This document shows, piece by piece, positions 16,583 to 24,727 of a stretch of DNA of 64,000 nt; positions within the stretch are counted from its first letter, which is position 1, and every line of letters starts with the position of its first letter. Source of the DNA: Myxococcales bacterium (GTDB lineage Bacteria; Myxococcota_A; Polyangia; Polyangiales; Polyangiaceae); contig JAEUKE010000123.1 of assembly GCA_016794345.1 (NCBI GenBank), forward strand, positions 1 to 64,000, written 5' to 3'. The notes beneath the pieces were generated by a model. That model saw only the letters and a list, made by a program, of their open reading frames with translations. It did no database searches and was not told the DNA's origin. The position numbers and the translations under genes are program-made.

Positions 16583-17980
16583 ATGTCCGCAGCCGCGGCC
16601 TCCGATCCGACGCGAAACGTCCCCGTCAAACCGGGAGACGTCGTCGCCGAGAAGTACGAGATCGAAGCCATGATCGGCTCGGGTGGCGTGGGCGTCGTGT
16701 TCGCGGCGCGCCATCGCGGCCTCGATCAGCGCGTCGCCATCAAGCTCTTGCAGCGCTCCGCGCTCGGCTCGGAGAACGTCTCGCGCTTCGCGCGGGAGGT
16801 GAAGGTGCTGGCGCGGATCAAGAGCGAGCACGTCGCCCGCGTGATGGACTCCGGCCAGCTCTCCACGGGCGAGCCCTTCATGGTGCTCGAGCACCTCGAG
16901 GGGGAGGACCTCGGCCAGGTCTTGAAGCGACGCGGTCGCTTGCCCGTCGAGGAGGCAGTCGATCTCATCGTCCAGGTCTGCGAAGGCGTGGCGCTCGCGC
17001 ACGCGCTCGGCGTCGTGCACCGCGACCTCAAGCCAGCCAACCTCTTCGTGACGAGCGGTCCGGACGGCACGCCGGTCGCGAAGGTGCTCGACTTCGGCAT
17101 CTCCAAGCTGCTCGAGCCGGACGCGACGGACCATTCCGTTACCCGCACTTTGAGCGTCATCGGCTCGCCGCTCTACATGTCCCCGGAGCAGGTCGAGTCG
17201 CCCCGCGACGCGGACGAGCGGAGCGACGTGTGGTCGCTCGCTGTCATTCTGTACGAGCTCGTGACGGGCAAGGCCCCGTTCGACGCGAGCACCCTCCCGC
17301 TGCTCTGCGCGAGCATCTGCACGGCGCCGCCGACGCCCATCTCGGAGCACCTCGAAGGCGCACCGCCCGGGCTCTGGCCGGTCCTCTCCCGCGCGCTGGA
17401 GAAGCGCGCCGACGCGCGATACCGCAGCGTGGCCGAGCTGGCGCTGGCGCTCGCGCCCTTCGGCGCAGCTGCGGCGCACGCCTCCGCCGGGCGCGCCGAG
17501 CGCATCGCGAAGAGCCACGGGATGGCAGTCGGCTCCGAGGAGCCGGCTCCCGAGAGCTTCGGCAGGCGGCTGTCGTGGTCGAGCATCCCGCCCGCCGCCA
17601 AGCAGAAGAAACGATACCGTCATCTTGGGGTGATGGCGGCGCTCACGGCGCTCGCCGGGGCGATCGTCTCGCTCGGCTCGGGGTCGATGCCGCGCACCGC
17701 GGTCCCTGCGGCGGCGGCGGGGTTCGGCGCCGTCTCCCTTCAAGCGCGGTTCGTGGTCGAGCTCGCAGATCGCTCCGTCCCCGTGCCGGCCGCGTCGATC
17801 CAGGTCGCTGCCGCGGAGACTGCGGTTGCCGAGGCGAGCGCGTCGGTGAGCGCCGAGCCCAAGCCGGCGGACGCCTCCGCGCGCAAGCCGCCCGGCCCGT
17901 CCGCGGGCGTGAGCAAGGGCGCTCCCAAGAAGGGTGCGCCCAAGAAGGGGAGCGCCGACGATATCCTGTCGGAGCGCTGA
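16583..17980 (+). CDS. Hanks-type serine/threonine protein kinase
   Basis: The ATG at 16583 gives 465 residues. The kinase domain spans about residues 20-290: glycine loop IGSGGVGVVF, lysine VAIKLL, catalytic HRDLKPANL, DFGISKL, activation loop with SVIGSPLYMSPEQ, and DVWSLAVILYEL. All catalytic residues are present. A single membrane helix near residue 360 (VMAALTALAGAIVSLGSG) is followed by a low-complexity extracytoplasmic tail rich in Ala, Pro, Ser and Lys (GAPKKGAPKKG). It heads a run of four closely packed genes; the TPR gene starts 4 bases after its stop, a pairing seen repeatedly in myxobacteria. Confidence 0.93.
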   Translation: MSAAAASDPTRNVPVKPGDVVAEKYEIEAMIGSGGVGVVFAARHRGLDQRVAIKLLQRSALGSENVSRFAREVKVLARIKSEHVARVMDSGQLSTGEPFMVLEHLEGEDLGQVLKRRGRLPVEEAVDLIVQVCEGVALAHALGVVHRDLKPANLFVTSGPDGTPVAKVLDFGISKLLEPDATDHSVTRTLSVIGSPLYMSPEQVESPRDADERSDVWSLAVILYELVTGKAPFDASTLPLLCASICTAPPTPISEHLEGAPPGLWPVLSRALEKRADARYRSVAELALALAPFGAAAAHASAGRAERIAKSHGMAVGSEEPAPESFGRRLSWSSIPPAAKQKKRYRHLGVMAALTALAGAIVSLGSGSMPRTAVPAAAAGFGAVSLQARFVVELADRSVPVPAASIQVAAAETAVAEASASVSAEPKPADASARKPPGPSAGVSKGAPKKGAPKKGSADDILSER

Positions 17981-17984
17981 CGGC

Positions 17985-18974
17985 GTGCGCCGCCTGGTCT
18001 CCTCCTGGCTCGCGATCGCCGCGATGCTCGCGCCCCTCGGCGCTCACGCGGACGAGCCGCCTGGCGCCGTCGCGACCGATCCGGCCGCTGCGCAGTCGCT
18101 GTTCGACGCGGGGCGGGCCATGATGGAAGCGGGCGAGATCGAGGCCGCTTGCGCGAAGTTCGAGGAGTCGAACCGGCTCGATCCTTCGGCTGGCACCTTG
18201 CTCAACCTCGGCAAGTGCTTCGAGCGGCTGAACCGGACCGCGAGCGCCTGGGCTGCGTACAAGAAGGCCATCGGCGTCGGCCGCTCGAAGGGCCAGACGC
18301 GGCAGGTCGAGGCGGCCGAGCAGTTCGCCGCCGAGATGGAGCCGCGGCTCTCGCGCTTGCTCGTGACGGTCGCGCGCGAGGTCGAGGGACTGCGCCTGTT
18401 CCGAGGCGAGACCGAGATCGTCGCTGCCGCGCGCGGTGTGCCGGTCGCCGTCGACCCGGGCCGCCATGAGCTACGCGCCGAAGCGCCGGGCCGCATCCCG
18501 TGGACGAAGGCTGTCGACGTCGAGCCGAACGGGCAGACCGTCACGGTGCAGATCCCCGAGCTGGCGAAACGAGAGGCGCCGCCTCCGCCGCCGGTCACCC
18601 CGCCTCCGGCGCGTGGTCCGCGCCTCGACCTCGTCATCGGTGGCAGCGTGGTCGGGGGGCTGGGCCTCGTGGGGCTCGGCGTCGGCGCCGCGTTCGGCGT
18701 CGCCACGCTCGGCGACGCCTCTCGCGCGCGGGACGACGCGAGCCTCTGCCCGGAAGGCCGCTGCTCGGCGGAGGGTTGGGCCGTCATCCAGGACGCCGAG
18801 AGCAAAGCGACCGTGAGCACGGCGCTCCTCGTCGTCGGAGGGCTGGCGACGGCGACCGGCGCCACGTTGGTCGTGCTCGGGCTGGTCCTCGAGGAGCCTT
18901 CGCCGGGAACGGCGGCGGTGGTCCCCGTCGTCGGCCCCGGCGTCGTGGGGCTCTCCTTCGGAGGCGCGCTGTGA
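17985..18974 (+). CDS. Secreted TPR protein with C-terminal membrane segments
   Basis: The start is the GTG at 17985, 4 bases after the kinase stop (329 residues). A signal peptide ends at AHA. Residues about 30-100 form TPR-like helices (LFDAGRAMMEAGEIEAA, LLNLGKCFERLNRTASA). A beta-rich PEGA-like stretch follows (VPVAVDPGRHELRAEAPG), then a Pro-rich linker and two glycine-rich hydrophobic helices near residues 220-245 and 270-300. Kinase plus TPR/PEGA protein is a typical myxobacterial pairing; it may present a scaffold in the periplasm. Specific partner unknown. Its stop overlaps the next start (GTGA). Confidence 0.8.
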   Translation: MRRLVSSWLAIAAMLAPLGAHADEPPGAVATDPAAAQSLFDAGRAMMEAGEIEAACAKFEESNRLDPSAGTLLNLGKCFERLNRTASAWAAYKKAIGVGRSKGQTRQVEAAEQFAAEMEPRLSRLLVTVAREVEGLRLFRGETEIVAAARGVPVAVDPGRHELRAEAPGRIPWTKAVDVEPNGQTVTVQIPELAKREAPPPPPVTPPPARGPRLDLVIGGSVVGGLGLVGLGVGAAFGVATLGDASRARDDASLCPEGRCSAEGWAVIQDAESKATVSTALLVVGGLATATGATLVVLGLVLEEPSPGTAAVVPVVGPGVVGLSFGGAL

Positions 18975-19705
18975 CGCGGGGCTACTGGGCCGTGCTCGTC
19001 GCGTTCGCGGCGAGCGGCTGCGCGCTCGCCGCCGGTCTCGGGGATTTCCAGCGCGCAGACGGCGGAAGCGGGACGGGCGCGGAGGCAGGGAGCGCGGGCG
19101 AGGGCGGTCGCGGCGGCGCGGACGAAGGCGGGGGAGGAGCCGGCGGCTCGGGCGGTCAGGGCGGCGAGTCGATCTGCAATGCTGACCATCTCGTCATCAG
19201 CGAAGCCCGCACCAACGGCTCGAACCAAGGCTCGGACGACCTCGTCGAGATCTTCAACCCCACGCCGGACTCGGTCTCGCTCGCCGGCTACACGCTCAGC
19301 GCGCGCGCGCCGACGAGCAACGAGACCGAGCGCTTCTCCGGCACCGGCGACATGATCCTGTCGATCCCCGCCTACGGGCACTTGCTCATCGCGGGCGCCG
19401 GCTTCGACGACGGGCCTAGCCCCGACAAGCAGCTCGAGTCCTTCCAGTCGTTCGGGGACGACGTGCTCATCTTCCTCAACAAAGACGGCGTCCGCGTGGA
19501 CGTGCTCTGCATCTGCGCCGCCCCGCCGTGTGAGGATCCCGAGTGGGATGAGTGTGGGGGCGTCGTCCTGCCGAACCCCTCCATCGAGGACGTCGACCAG
19601 AGCCTCCATCGTGAACCGGCTTGCGTCGACACGGACGCTGCGGTCGACTTCGTGCCGGGCGCCTCCTCTCCCATGAACCTCGCGAGCGACCCCACCCCGC
19701 CGTGA
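18971..19705 (+). CDS. Lipoprotein with lamin-tail (LTD) domain
   Basis: This 244-residue protein starts at the GTG overlapping the previous stop. The signal ends in AASGC (lipobox). A Gly/Glu/Ala-rich linker (to about residue 65) leads to a lamin-tail-like immunoglobulin fold: LVISEARTNGS, DDLVEIFNPTPDSVSLAGYTL, then GHLLIAGAGF and DDVLIFLNKDGVRVDVL. A cluster of cysteines follows (CICAAPPC). LTD domains in bacteria occur on secreted nucleases and surface proteins; here there is no second catalytic domain. Likely a surface adhesion or scaffold protein. Its stop overlaps the next start (GTGA). Confidence 0.8.
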   Translation: MTRGYWAVLVAFAASGCALAAGLGDFQRADGGSGTGAEAGSAGEGGRGGADEGGGGAGGSGGQGGESICNADHLVISEARTNGSNQGSDDLVEIFNPTPDSVSLAGYTLSARAPTSNETERFSGTGDMILSIPAYGHLLIAGAGFDDGPSPDKQLESFQSFGDDVLIFLNKDGVRVDVLCICAAPPCEDPEWDECGGVVLPNPSIEDVDQSLHREPACVDTDAAVDFVPGASSPMNLASDPTPP

Positions 19706-20133
19706 ACATCAAGCCGTCCTCCGCGTGTCCCTGCTGCTCCGGCAAGACGTACGGCGCGTGCTGTCGCCCCTACCACGCCGGGGCGGAGCCGCCCGACGCC
19801 GAGTCCCTCATGCGGTCGCGCTACTCGGCGTTCGCTGCCTCCGAGATCGAATACCTCATCCGCACGCTGCACCCCGAGCACCCCGACGCCGTCGTCCCTC
19901 GGGACGCGCTCGGCGCCACCTTGCGCGAGGCCTGTCGGACGTACAAGTACACGGGCCTCACCATCCTGGAGAGCCGCAGCGAAGGGGAGGTGGCCACCGT
20001 CGTGTTCCGCGCGAAGGTGTTCGACAAGGGCCGCGACCTCTCCTTCACCGAGGCGTCGCAGTTCGAACGGGTGGGCGGGGCCTGGCGGTATCGCTCGGGT
20101 GAAACGTTGGAGCGCCAAGGAAAGGCGCCCTAG
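19702..20133 (+). CDS. YchJ family SEC-C motif protein
   Basis: The GTG at 19702 overlaps the lipoprotein stop; 143 residues. The N-terminal cysteine motif CPCCSGKTYGACC is the SEC-C zinc-binding signature, followed by YH.G and LMRSRYSAFA as in YchJ/UPF0225 proteins. The rest is an NTF2-like fold (TVVFRAKVFDKGR, SQFERVGGAWRYRSGE). The family is conserved but its role is unclear. Its presence at the end of an envelope-protein cluster looks like genomic packing rather than shared function. Confidence 0.88.
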   Translation: MNIKPSSACPCCSGKTYGACCRPYHAGAEPPDAESLMRSRYSAFAASEIEYLIRTLHPEHPDAVVPRDALGATLREACRTYKYTGLTILESRSEGEVATVVFRAKVFDKGRDLSFTEASQFERVGGAWRYRSGETLERQGKAP

Positions 20134-20180
20134 CTCCGGGCTCGGTGCACGAGATCTGGGCGGTAATCTCGGAGGAAAGA

Positions 20181-21152
20181 ATGCGCGCTGTCCGTTGTCA
20201 CGAGCTCTCGGGGCCGAAGGGGCTCCGCGTCGACGAGCTGCCCGAGGTCACGCCGGGCCCCGGCGAGATCGCCGTCGACGTGAAGGCCGCGGGCGTGAAC
20301 TTCCCCGACGTGCTCATCACGCAGGGCAAATACCAGTTCAAGCCCGAGCCGCCGTTCATCCCCGGCGGGGAGGTTGCGGGGACGGTGCGAGGCGTGGGGG
20401 CCGGCGTAACGGGCTTCGCGGTCGGGGACCGCGTCGCCGCGACGATGCTGCACGGCGCGTTCGCCGAGCAGGTCGTGGTGCCCGAGGCGTCCGCCGCGAA
20501 GCTCCCGGAGAGCGTGTCCTTCGAGATCGGCGCGTCGCTCCTGCTCACCTACGCGACCACCATGCACGCCCTGGTCGACCGCGCCCGGCTGCAGCCGGGC
20601 GAGTCTCTGCTCGTCCTCGGGGCCGCGGGCGGCGTGGGCACCGCGGCGGTCGAGATCGGCAAATGCCTGGGTGCGCGTGTCATCGCCGCCGCCTCCAGCC
20701 CGGAGAAGCTCGCGCATTGTGTCGCCCACGGGGCGGACGCCGCGATCGACTACACGCGAGAGGATCTGAAGGAGCGAGCGAAGGTCCTCTCGGGCGGAGG
20801 CGTGAACGTCATCTACGACCCGGTTGGAGGGGACCTCTCCGAGGCGGCCCTTCGCGCCATCGCGTGGGAGGGCCGTCACCTCGTCGTCGGCTTTGCGAGC
20901 GGGATCATCCCCAAGATCCCGGCGAACCTCCTCCTCCTGAAGGGGTGCCAGGCGGTGGGCGTCTTCTGGGGCTCCTTTGCGATGCGGGAGCCGCAGCGGA
21001 ACCGCGCGCACGCCGAGCGCGTGCTCGGCTGGCTCGCAGAAGGCAAGGTCAGGCCCCACATCGATGCCATCTATCCGTTCGAGCAGGCCGGTGAGGCGCT
21101 CGCGCGGATCGAGCGTCGCGACGTGAAGGGCAAGCTCGTCCTCATCCCCTGA
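20181..21152 (+). CDS. NADPH:quinone oxidoreductase (zinc-independent MDR family)
   Basis: The ATG at 20181 has GGAGGAAAG immediately upstream; 323 residues. The N-terminal GroES-like half (GVNFPDVLITQGKY, PFIPGGEVAGTV) lacks the zinc-binding cysteines of alcohol dehydrogenases. The nucleotide-binding half has VLGAAGGVGTAAVEIGK and a YDPVGGD segment typical of quinone oxidoreductases. It would reduce quinones or enones with NADPH in the cytoplasm. Located between the YchJ gene and the glutaredoxin fusion, all co-directional. Confidence 0.88.
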   Translation: MRAVRCHELSGPKGLRVDELPEVTPGPGEIAVDVKAAGVNFPDVLITQGKYQFKPEPPFIPGGEVAGTVRGVGAGVTGFAVGDRVAATMLHGAFAEQVVVPEASAAKLPESVSFEIGASLLLTYATTMHALVDRARLQPGESLLVLGAAGGVGTAAVEIGKCLGARVIAAASSPEKLAHCVAHGADAAIDYTREDLKERAKVLSGGGVNVIYDPVGGDLSEAALRAIAWEGRHLVVGFASGIIPKIPANLLLLKGCQAVGVFWGSFAMREPQRNRAHAERVLGWLAEGKVRPHIDAIYPFEQAGEALARIERRDVKGKLVLIP

Positions 21153-21223
21153 GCCCTGTCCCCCGAGCTTGAGCGCCCACCCCGGCGCTGCTAAAGAACC
21201 TGCCGATACGAGAGGTTTTGCCC

Positions 21224-22147
21224 ATGCAGCTCGAGCCGGCAGTCAAAGAGAAGATCGAGTCCCTCATCCACGACAACACCGTCATGCTCTTCATGAAGGG
21301 CACGAAGCAGTTCCCGCAGTGTGGGTTCTCGGCGACGGTCGTCGGCATCCTGAAGGAGCTCGGGGTCAAGTTCGAGACCGCCAACGTGCTCGCGGACGCG
21401 TCGCTCCGCGACGGCATCAAGGTGTTCAGCGACTGGCCCACGATCCCGCAGCTCTACATCAAGGGCGAGTTCGTGGGCGGCTGCGACATCGTCCGCGAGA
21501 TGCACGCGTCGGGCGAGCTGGCGAAGCTCGTCGGCGTCACGGTCGAGGCGCCCAAGCCGCCGACGATCCACGTCTCGGACGCCGCGGCCCGCGCCTTCAA
21601 GGCCGCGGAGGAGCCCGGCGAGGACAAGCTCCGCATCGAGATCGACGCGAGCTTCCAGGTCGATCTCTATTTCGCGCCCAAGAAGGCCGGCGATCTCGAG
21701 GTCGTCGCCAACGGCGTCACGCTCCTCGTCGACCCCGCCAGCGCCAAGCGCGCCGACGGCGTGAAGATCGACTACGTCGACGGGCCCCAGGGGTCCGGCT
21801 TCAAGATCGAAAACCCCAACGCTCCGCCGGTCGTGCGCGCGCTCAGCGCGCGTGAGCTCGCGGCCATGCTCACCGGCGCGGAGCCCGTTCACCTCTTCGA
21901 CGTCCGCACCGAGAAGGAGATCCAGACGGCCCGCATCGAGGGTTCCATCCCGTTCGAGGGCGAGGGCCTGAAGAAGCTCGAGTCATTGAGCAAGGACGCG
22001 ATCGTCGTCTTCCAGTGCCACCACGGCGTGCGGAGCCGCGCCGCGGCCGAACAGGTCCTCGCGAAGGGCTTCAAGCGCGTCTACAACCTCACCGGCGGGA
22101 TCGACGCCTGGAGCCGCGAGGTCGACTCCAGCGTGCCGCGCTACTGA
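21224..22147 (+). CDS. Fusion of CGFS glutaredoxin, IscA-like domain and rhodanese
   Basis: This 307-residue protein (ATG 21224; an in-frame TTG lies 6 bases upstream) has three parts. Residues 1-105 are a monothiol Grx4/GrxD-type glutaredoxin: KQFPQCGFS with Cys33, WPTIPQLYI, GGCDI. Residues about 113-205 resemble an A-type Fe-S carrier (IHVSDAAARAF, LVDPASAKRADGVKIDYV, GSGFKIENPNAP) but all three cluster cysteines are missing. Residues about 210-305 are a rhodanese domain with LFDVRTEKE and active-site Cys265 in CHHGVRS. CGFS glutaredoxins carry [2Fe-2S] clusters and rhodaneses carry persulfide sulfur, so a combined role in Fe-S supply is plausible. No isc or suf genes are nearby. Confidence 0.9.
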   Translation: MQLEPAVKEKIESLIHDNTVMLFMKGTKQFPQCGFSATVVGILKELGVKFETANVLADASLRDGIKVFSDWPTIPQLYIKGEFVGGCDIVREMHASGELAKLVGVTVEAPKPPTIHVSDAAARAFKAAEEPGEDKLRIEIDASFQVDLYFAPKKAGDLEVVANGVTLLVDPASAKRADGVKIDYVDGPQGSGFKIENPNAPPVVRALSARELAAMLTGAEPVHLFDVRTEKEIQTARIEGSIPFEGEGLKKLESLSKDAIVVFQCHHGVRSRAAAEQVLAKGFKRVYNLTGGIDAWSREVDSSVPRY

Positions 22148-22469
22148 GCCACCCCGGAGGGCGGTGGCTCGCGCCGGCTCGGCGGCCTCGTGCAGATCCC
22201 TCTTTGAAATGGGCAGGCTCAAGGCCGGGGTCGCCATCTTCACGGGCGAGGACCGCAAGGCCCGGAGCCCGGAGGCGGGGTGAGGCCGCGAAGCGGCCGA
22301 GGGGGGCTGCATCAGACCCCCTGGCTAGAAACGCTCTGCGGGGATGGCTCCGACGGGGAGGATATTGCGGCGTCGCGAGACCATCCGGCCACCTGCTCCA
22401 CCTCCAAGAGCGGGAAAGCCGCGCGGCCGTACAGGCAAGACTGGCGCAGAAGCGGTTCCTGCACCCACG
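22148..22469. other. Convergent intergenic region with hairpins
   Basis: This 322-base spacer lies between the convergent glutaredoxin fusion and argF. It contains a ggccgc-gaa-gcggcc hairpin (22284-22298) followed by a gggggg/ccccc dyad (22301-22321), which may end transcription. The rest has biased composition but no recognisable gene; a frame of 24 codons starting at 22209 is not convincing. Confidence 0.45.
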
Positions 22470-23408
22470 TCAGATCGCACCGGAGACGAGCACGTCGAGG
22501 ATCGCCATCGACGTGTGCAGCTTGTTCTCGGCCTGATCGAAGATGACGGACTGGTCGCTGTCGGCGACCTCGTTCGTCACCTCCTCGTCGCGGTGCGCGG
22601 GGAGGCAGTGCAGGAACACGGCCGTTGGCTTCGCGCGCTTCATGAGCGCGGCGTTCACCTGGTAAGGCGCGAGCACCTGCTCGCGCTGCTTGCGCTCCTC
22701 GAAGGGGTCGCCCATCGACAGCCAGGTGTCGGTGTAGACGGCGTCGACGCCGTCCACCGCCTCCGCCGCGCTCTCCGTGATCTCGATGCGCGAGCCGGTC
22801 TTCTCGGCGAGGCGCTTCGCGCCCTCCACGATGACCGGGTCCGCGGGATACCGCGACGGCGCCGCGACGCGCATGTTCATGCCGGCGAGGGCGGACGCCT
22901 CGAGCAGGCTGTGCACGACGTTGTTGCCCGCGCCCACGTACGCGAGCGTGAGGCCCTCGAGCTTGCCGAAGCGCTCGCGGAGCGTGAGCAGATCCGCCAG
23001 GGCCTGGCAGGGGTGGTGGCCGTCCGTCAGGGCGTTGATGACCGGGATGCTGGCGGCCTTGGCGAAGCGGGTGATCTCGTCGTCGGCGTAGGTGCGCGTC
23101 ACGAACGCGGCCGAGTAGCGGCTGATGACCCGCGCGGTGTCCTCCACCGTCTCGCCGCGCCCCATCTGCAGGTCGTTGGGCCCCACGGTGACGGGGAGCC
23201 CGCCGAGCCGGTGTACGGCCGTCTCGAACGAGATGCGCGTCCGCGTGGAGGGCTTGTTGAAGTAGAGCGTGACCGACTGCCCCCGGAGCAAGTCGGGCGA
23301 GCGCTGGGGCGCCTTCTTGTAGGCGAGCGCGCGATCGATGACGAGGCGGAGCTCTTCGGAGCTGAGGTCGGTCACGCGGAGGAAGCTACGAGCCACGGGC
23401 GGCATCAT
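22470..23408 (-). CDS. argF: Ornithine carbamoyltransferase
   Basis: This enzyme (312 residues) makes citrulline from ornithine and carbamoyl phosphate in arginine synthesis. Signature segments are present in order: STRTRIS (carbamoyl phosphate binding, about residue 54), LTDGHHPCQALADL, and FLHCLPAHRDEEV (ornithine-side catalytic cysteine). The ATG at 23408 overlaps the stop of the upstream dinB gene (ATGA type); a second ATG follows directly. No other arg genes are adjacent, so expression may depend on the polymerase gene promoter. Confidence 0.95.
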   Translation of the reverse strand: MMPPVARSFLRVTDLSSEELRLVIDRALAYKKAPQRSPDLLRGQSVTLYFNKPSTRTRISFETAVHRLGGLPVTVGPNDLQMGRGETVEDTARVISRYSAAFVTRTYADDEITRFAKAASIPVINALTDGHHPCQALADLLTLRERFGKLEGLTLAYVGAGNNVVHSLLEASALAGMNMRVAAPSRYPADPVIVEGAKRLAEKTGSRIEITESAAEAVDGVDAVYTDTWLSMGDPFEERKQREQVLAPYQVNAALMKRAKPTAVFLHCLPAHRDEEVTNEVADSDQSVIFDQAENKLHTSMAILDVLVSGAI

Positions 23409-24604
23409 ACACGCCTTCGCTCCTTTCGCTGGCCCAGCTCGGCCGCGACGACCGACGCCTCGCCGAACCGCGCGCGGACGTCGCCGAGCGCCTTCTCGAG
23501 ACGAGCGCGCCGCGCGATCTCGACGTCGGGGAACAGCCCGCCGCCGGCGGCGCCTTCCCCCACGAGATCCTTCGCTGACACGCCCGTCAGACGGAAGGCT
23601 CGCCCCGCGATGTCGACCTTGTCGAGGAGCGCGCAGGCGGCGCGGTAGATGCTCGTGGTGTCGCTCACCGGCTCGGGCAGCTTCGCCTGGCGGGTGACGA
23701 GCTTGAAGTCCGCGTGCTTCAGCTTGAGCACCACCGACCGGCAACGAAGGCCCCGGACCGTGAGGCGCCGCGCGACGCGCGCCGCGTGTGCGAGCAGCGT
23801 TCGGGTCAGCTCTTCTCGCGTCCGCAGGTCGACGTCGAACGTCTCCTCGGCGCCGATGCTCACGGCCTCGCGGTGCGGGACCACCTCGCGCTCGTCGGCG
23901 CCGCGTGCGAGCTGGACGACCGTGGGGCCCCACGAGCCGAGCACGCGCTCGAGGCGCGCCGGCTCGCTCGCGGCCAGATCGCCGAGCGTCCGGAAGCCCG
24001 CGCGGCGGAGCACGTCCGCCGCCTTCGGGCCGACGCCCCACATGCGCTCGACCGGGAGCGGAGCGAGGAACGAGGCCTCCTCTCCGGGCTCCACCACGGT
24101 GAGGGCGTCCGGCTTGCGGATGTCGCTCGCAACCTTCGCGACGAACTTGCTCGTCGCCACGCCTGCGGAGGCCGTCAATGACAGCTCGGTCTTGATGGCG
24201 TCGCGGATGGCCCCGGCGATCGCGCGCCCGTCGCCGAAGAGGGCGCGGCTGCCCGTCACGTCGAGGAACGCCTCGTCGAGGCTGAGCGGTTCCACGAGAG
24301 GCGAGAACCGGCCGAGGATGGCCATCACGTGCTCGCTCACCTCGGCGTACGCGCCCAGCCGAGGGGGCACGACGACGGGGGCGGGGCAGAGGCGCAGGGC
24401 GGCGCCCATCGGCATGGCCGAGCGCGCCCCGAACCGCCGAGCCTCGTACGACGCGGTGCAGACCACCGCGCGCGGCGAGGTCCCGCCCACCAGGACCTGA
24501 TGGCCCCGGAGCTCCGGACGGTCGCGCTGCTCGATGGCGGCGTAGAACGCGTCCATGTCCACGTGGAGGATCTGGCGAGGCACCGGCCTCCCTCTGTCTA
24601 CCAC
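23405..24604 (-). CDS. dinB: DNA polymerase IV (Y family)
   Basis: A Y-family translesion polymerase of 399 residues starting at GTG 24604. Catalytic motifs: HVDMDAFYAAIEQ (first metal-binding Asp), YEARRFGARSAMPM, and SLDEAFLDVT (Asp-Glu pair). GVGPKAADVLRRAGF is the helix-hairpin-helix, and the little-finger domain follows (SIGAEETFDVDL, RSVVLKLKHADF). It copies across damaged template with low fidelity. I see no LexA-type box upstream. The stop codon overlaps the argF start, an unusual pairing of repair and amino-acid genes. Confidence 0.95.
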   Translation of the reverse strand: MVDRGRPVPRQILHVDMDAFYAAIEQRDRPELRGHQVLVGGTSPRAVVCTASYEARRFGARSAMPMGAALRLCPAPVVVPPRLGAYAEVSEHVMAILGRFSPLVEPLSLDEAFLDVTGSRALFGDGRAIAGAIRDAIKTELSLTASAGVATSKFVAKVASDIRKPDALTVVEPGEEASFLAPLPVERMWGVGPKAADVLRRAGFRTLGDLAASEPARLERVLGSWGPTVVQLARGADEREVVPHREAVSIGAEETFDVDLRTREELTRTLLAHAARVARRLTVRGLRCRSVVLKLKHADFKLVTRQAKLPEPVSDTTSIYRAACALLDKVDIAGRAFRLTGVSAKDLVGEGAAGGGLFPDVEIARRARLEKALGDVRARFGEASVVAAELGQRKERRRV

Positions 24605-24727
24605 CTGCCCGTTACCCTACGTTCGCGCAGTACGTGCAATTCGGTTTTTCTGTATCATCCTCTTCGAACGGACCTTCGTCCGGCCTCTGCTGGCTCTTCG
24701 GCGTGGACCTCTGGAAGGAGACTTCTC

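Noticed and set aside
20130..21059. Antisense frame across the quinone oxidoreductase gene
   Set aside because: No recognisable domain; the forward frame has the AAGGVG nucleotide motif and a good ribosome site.
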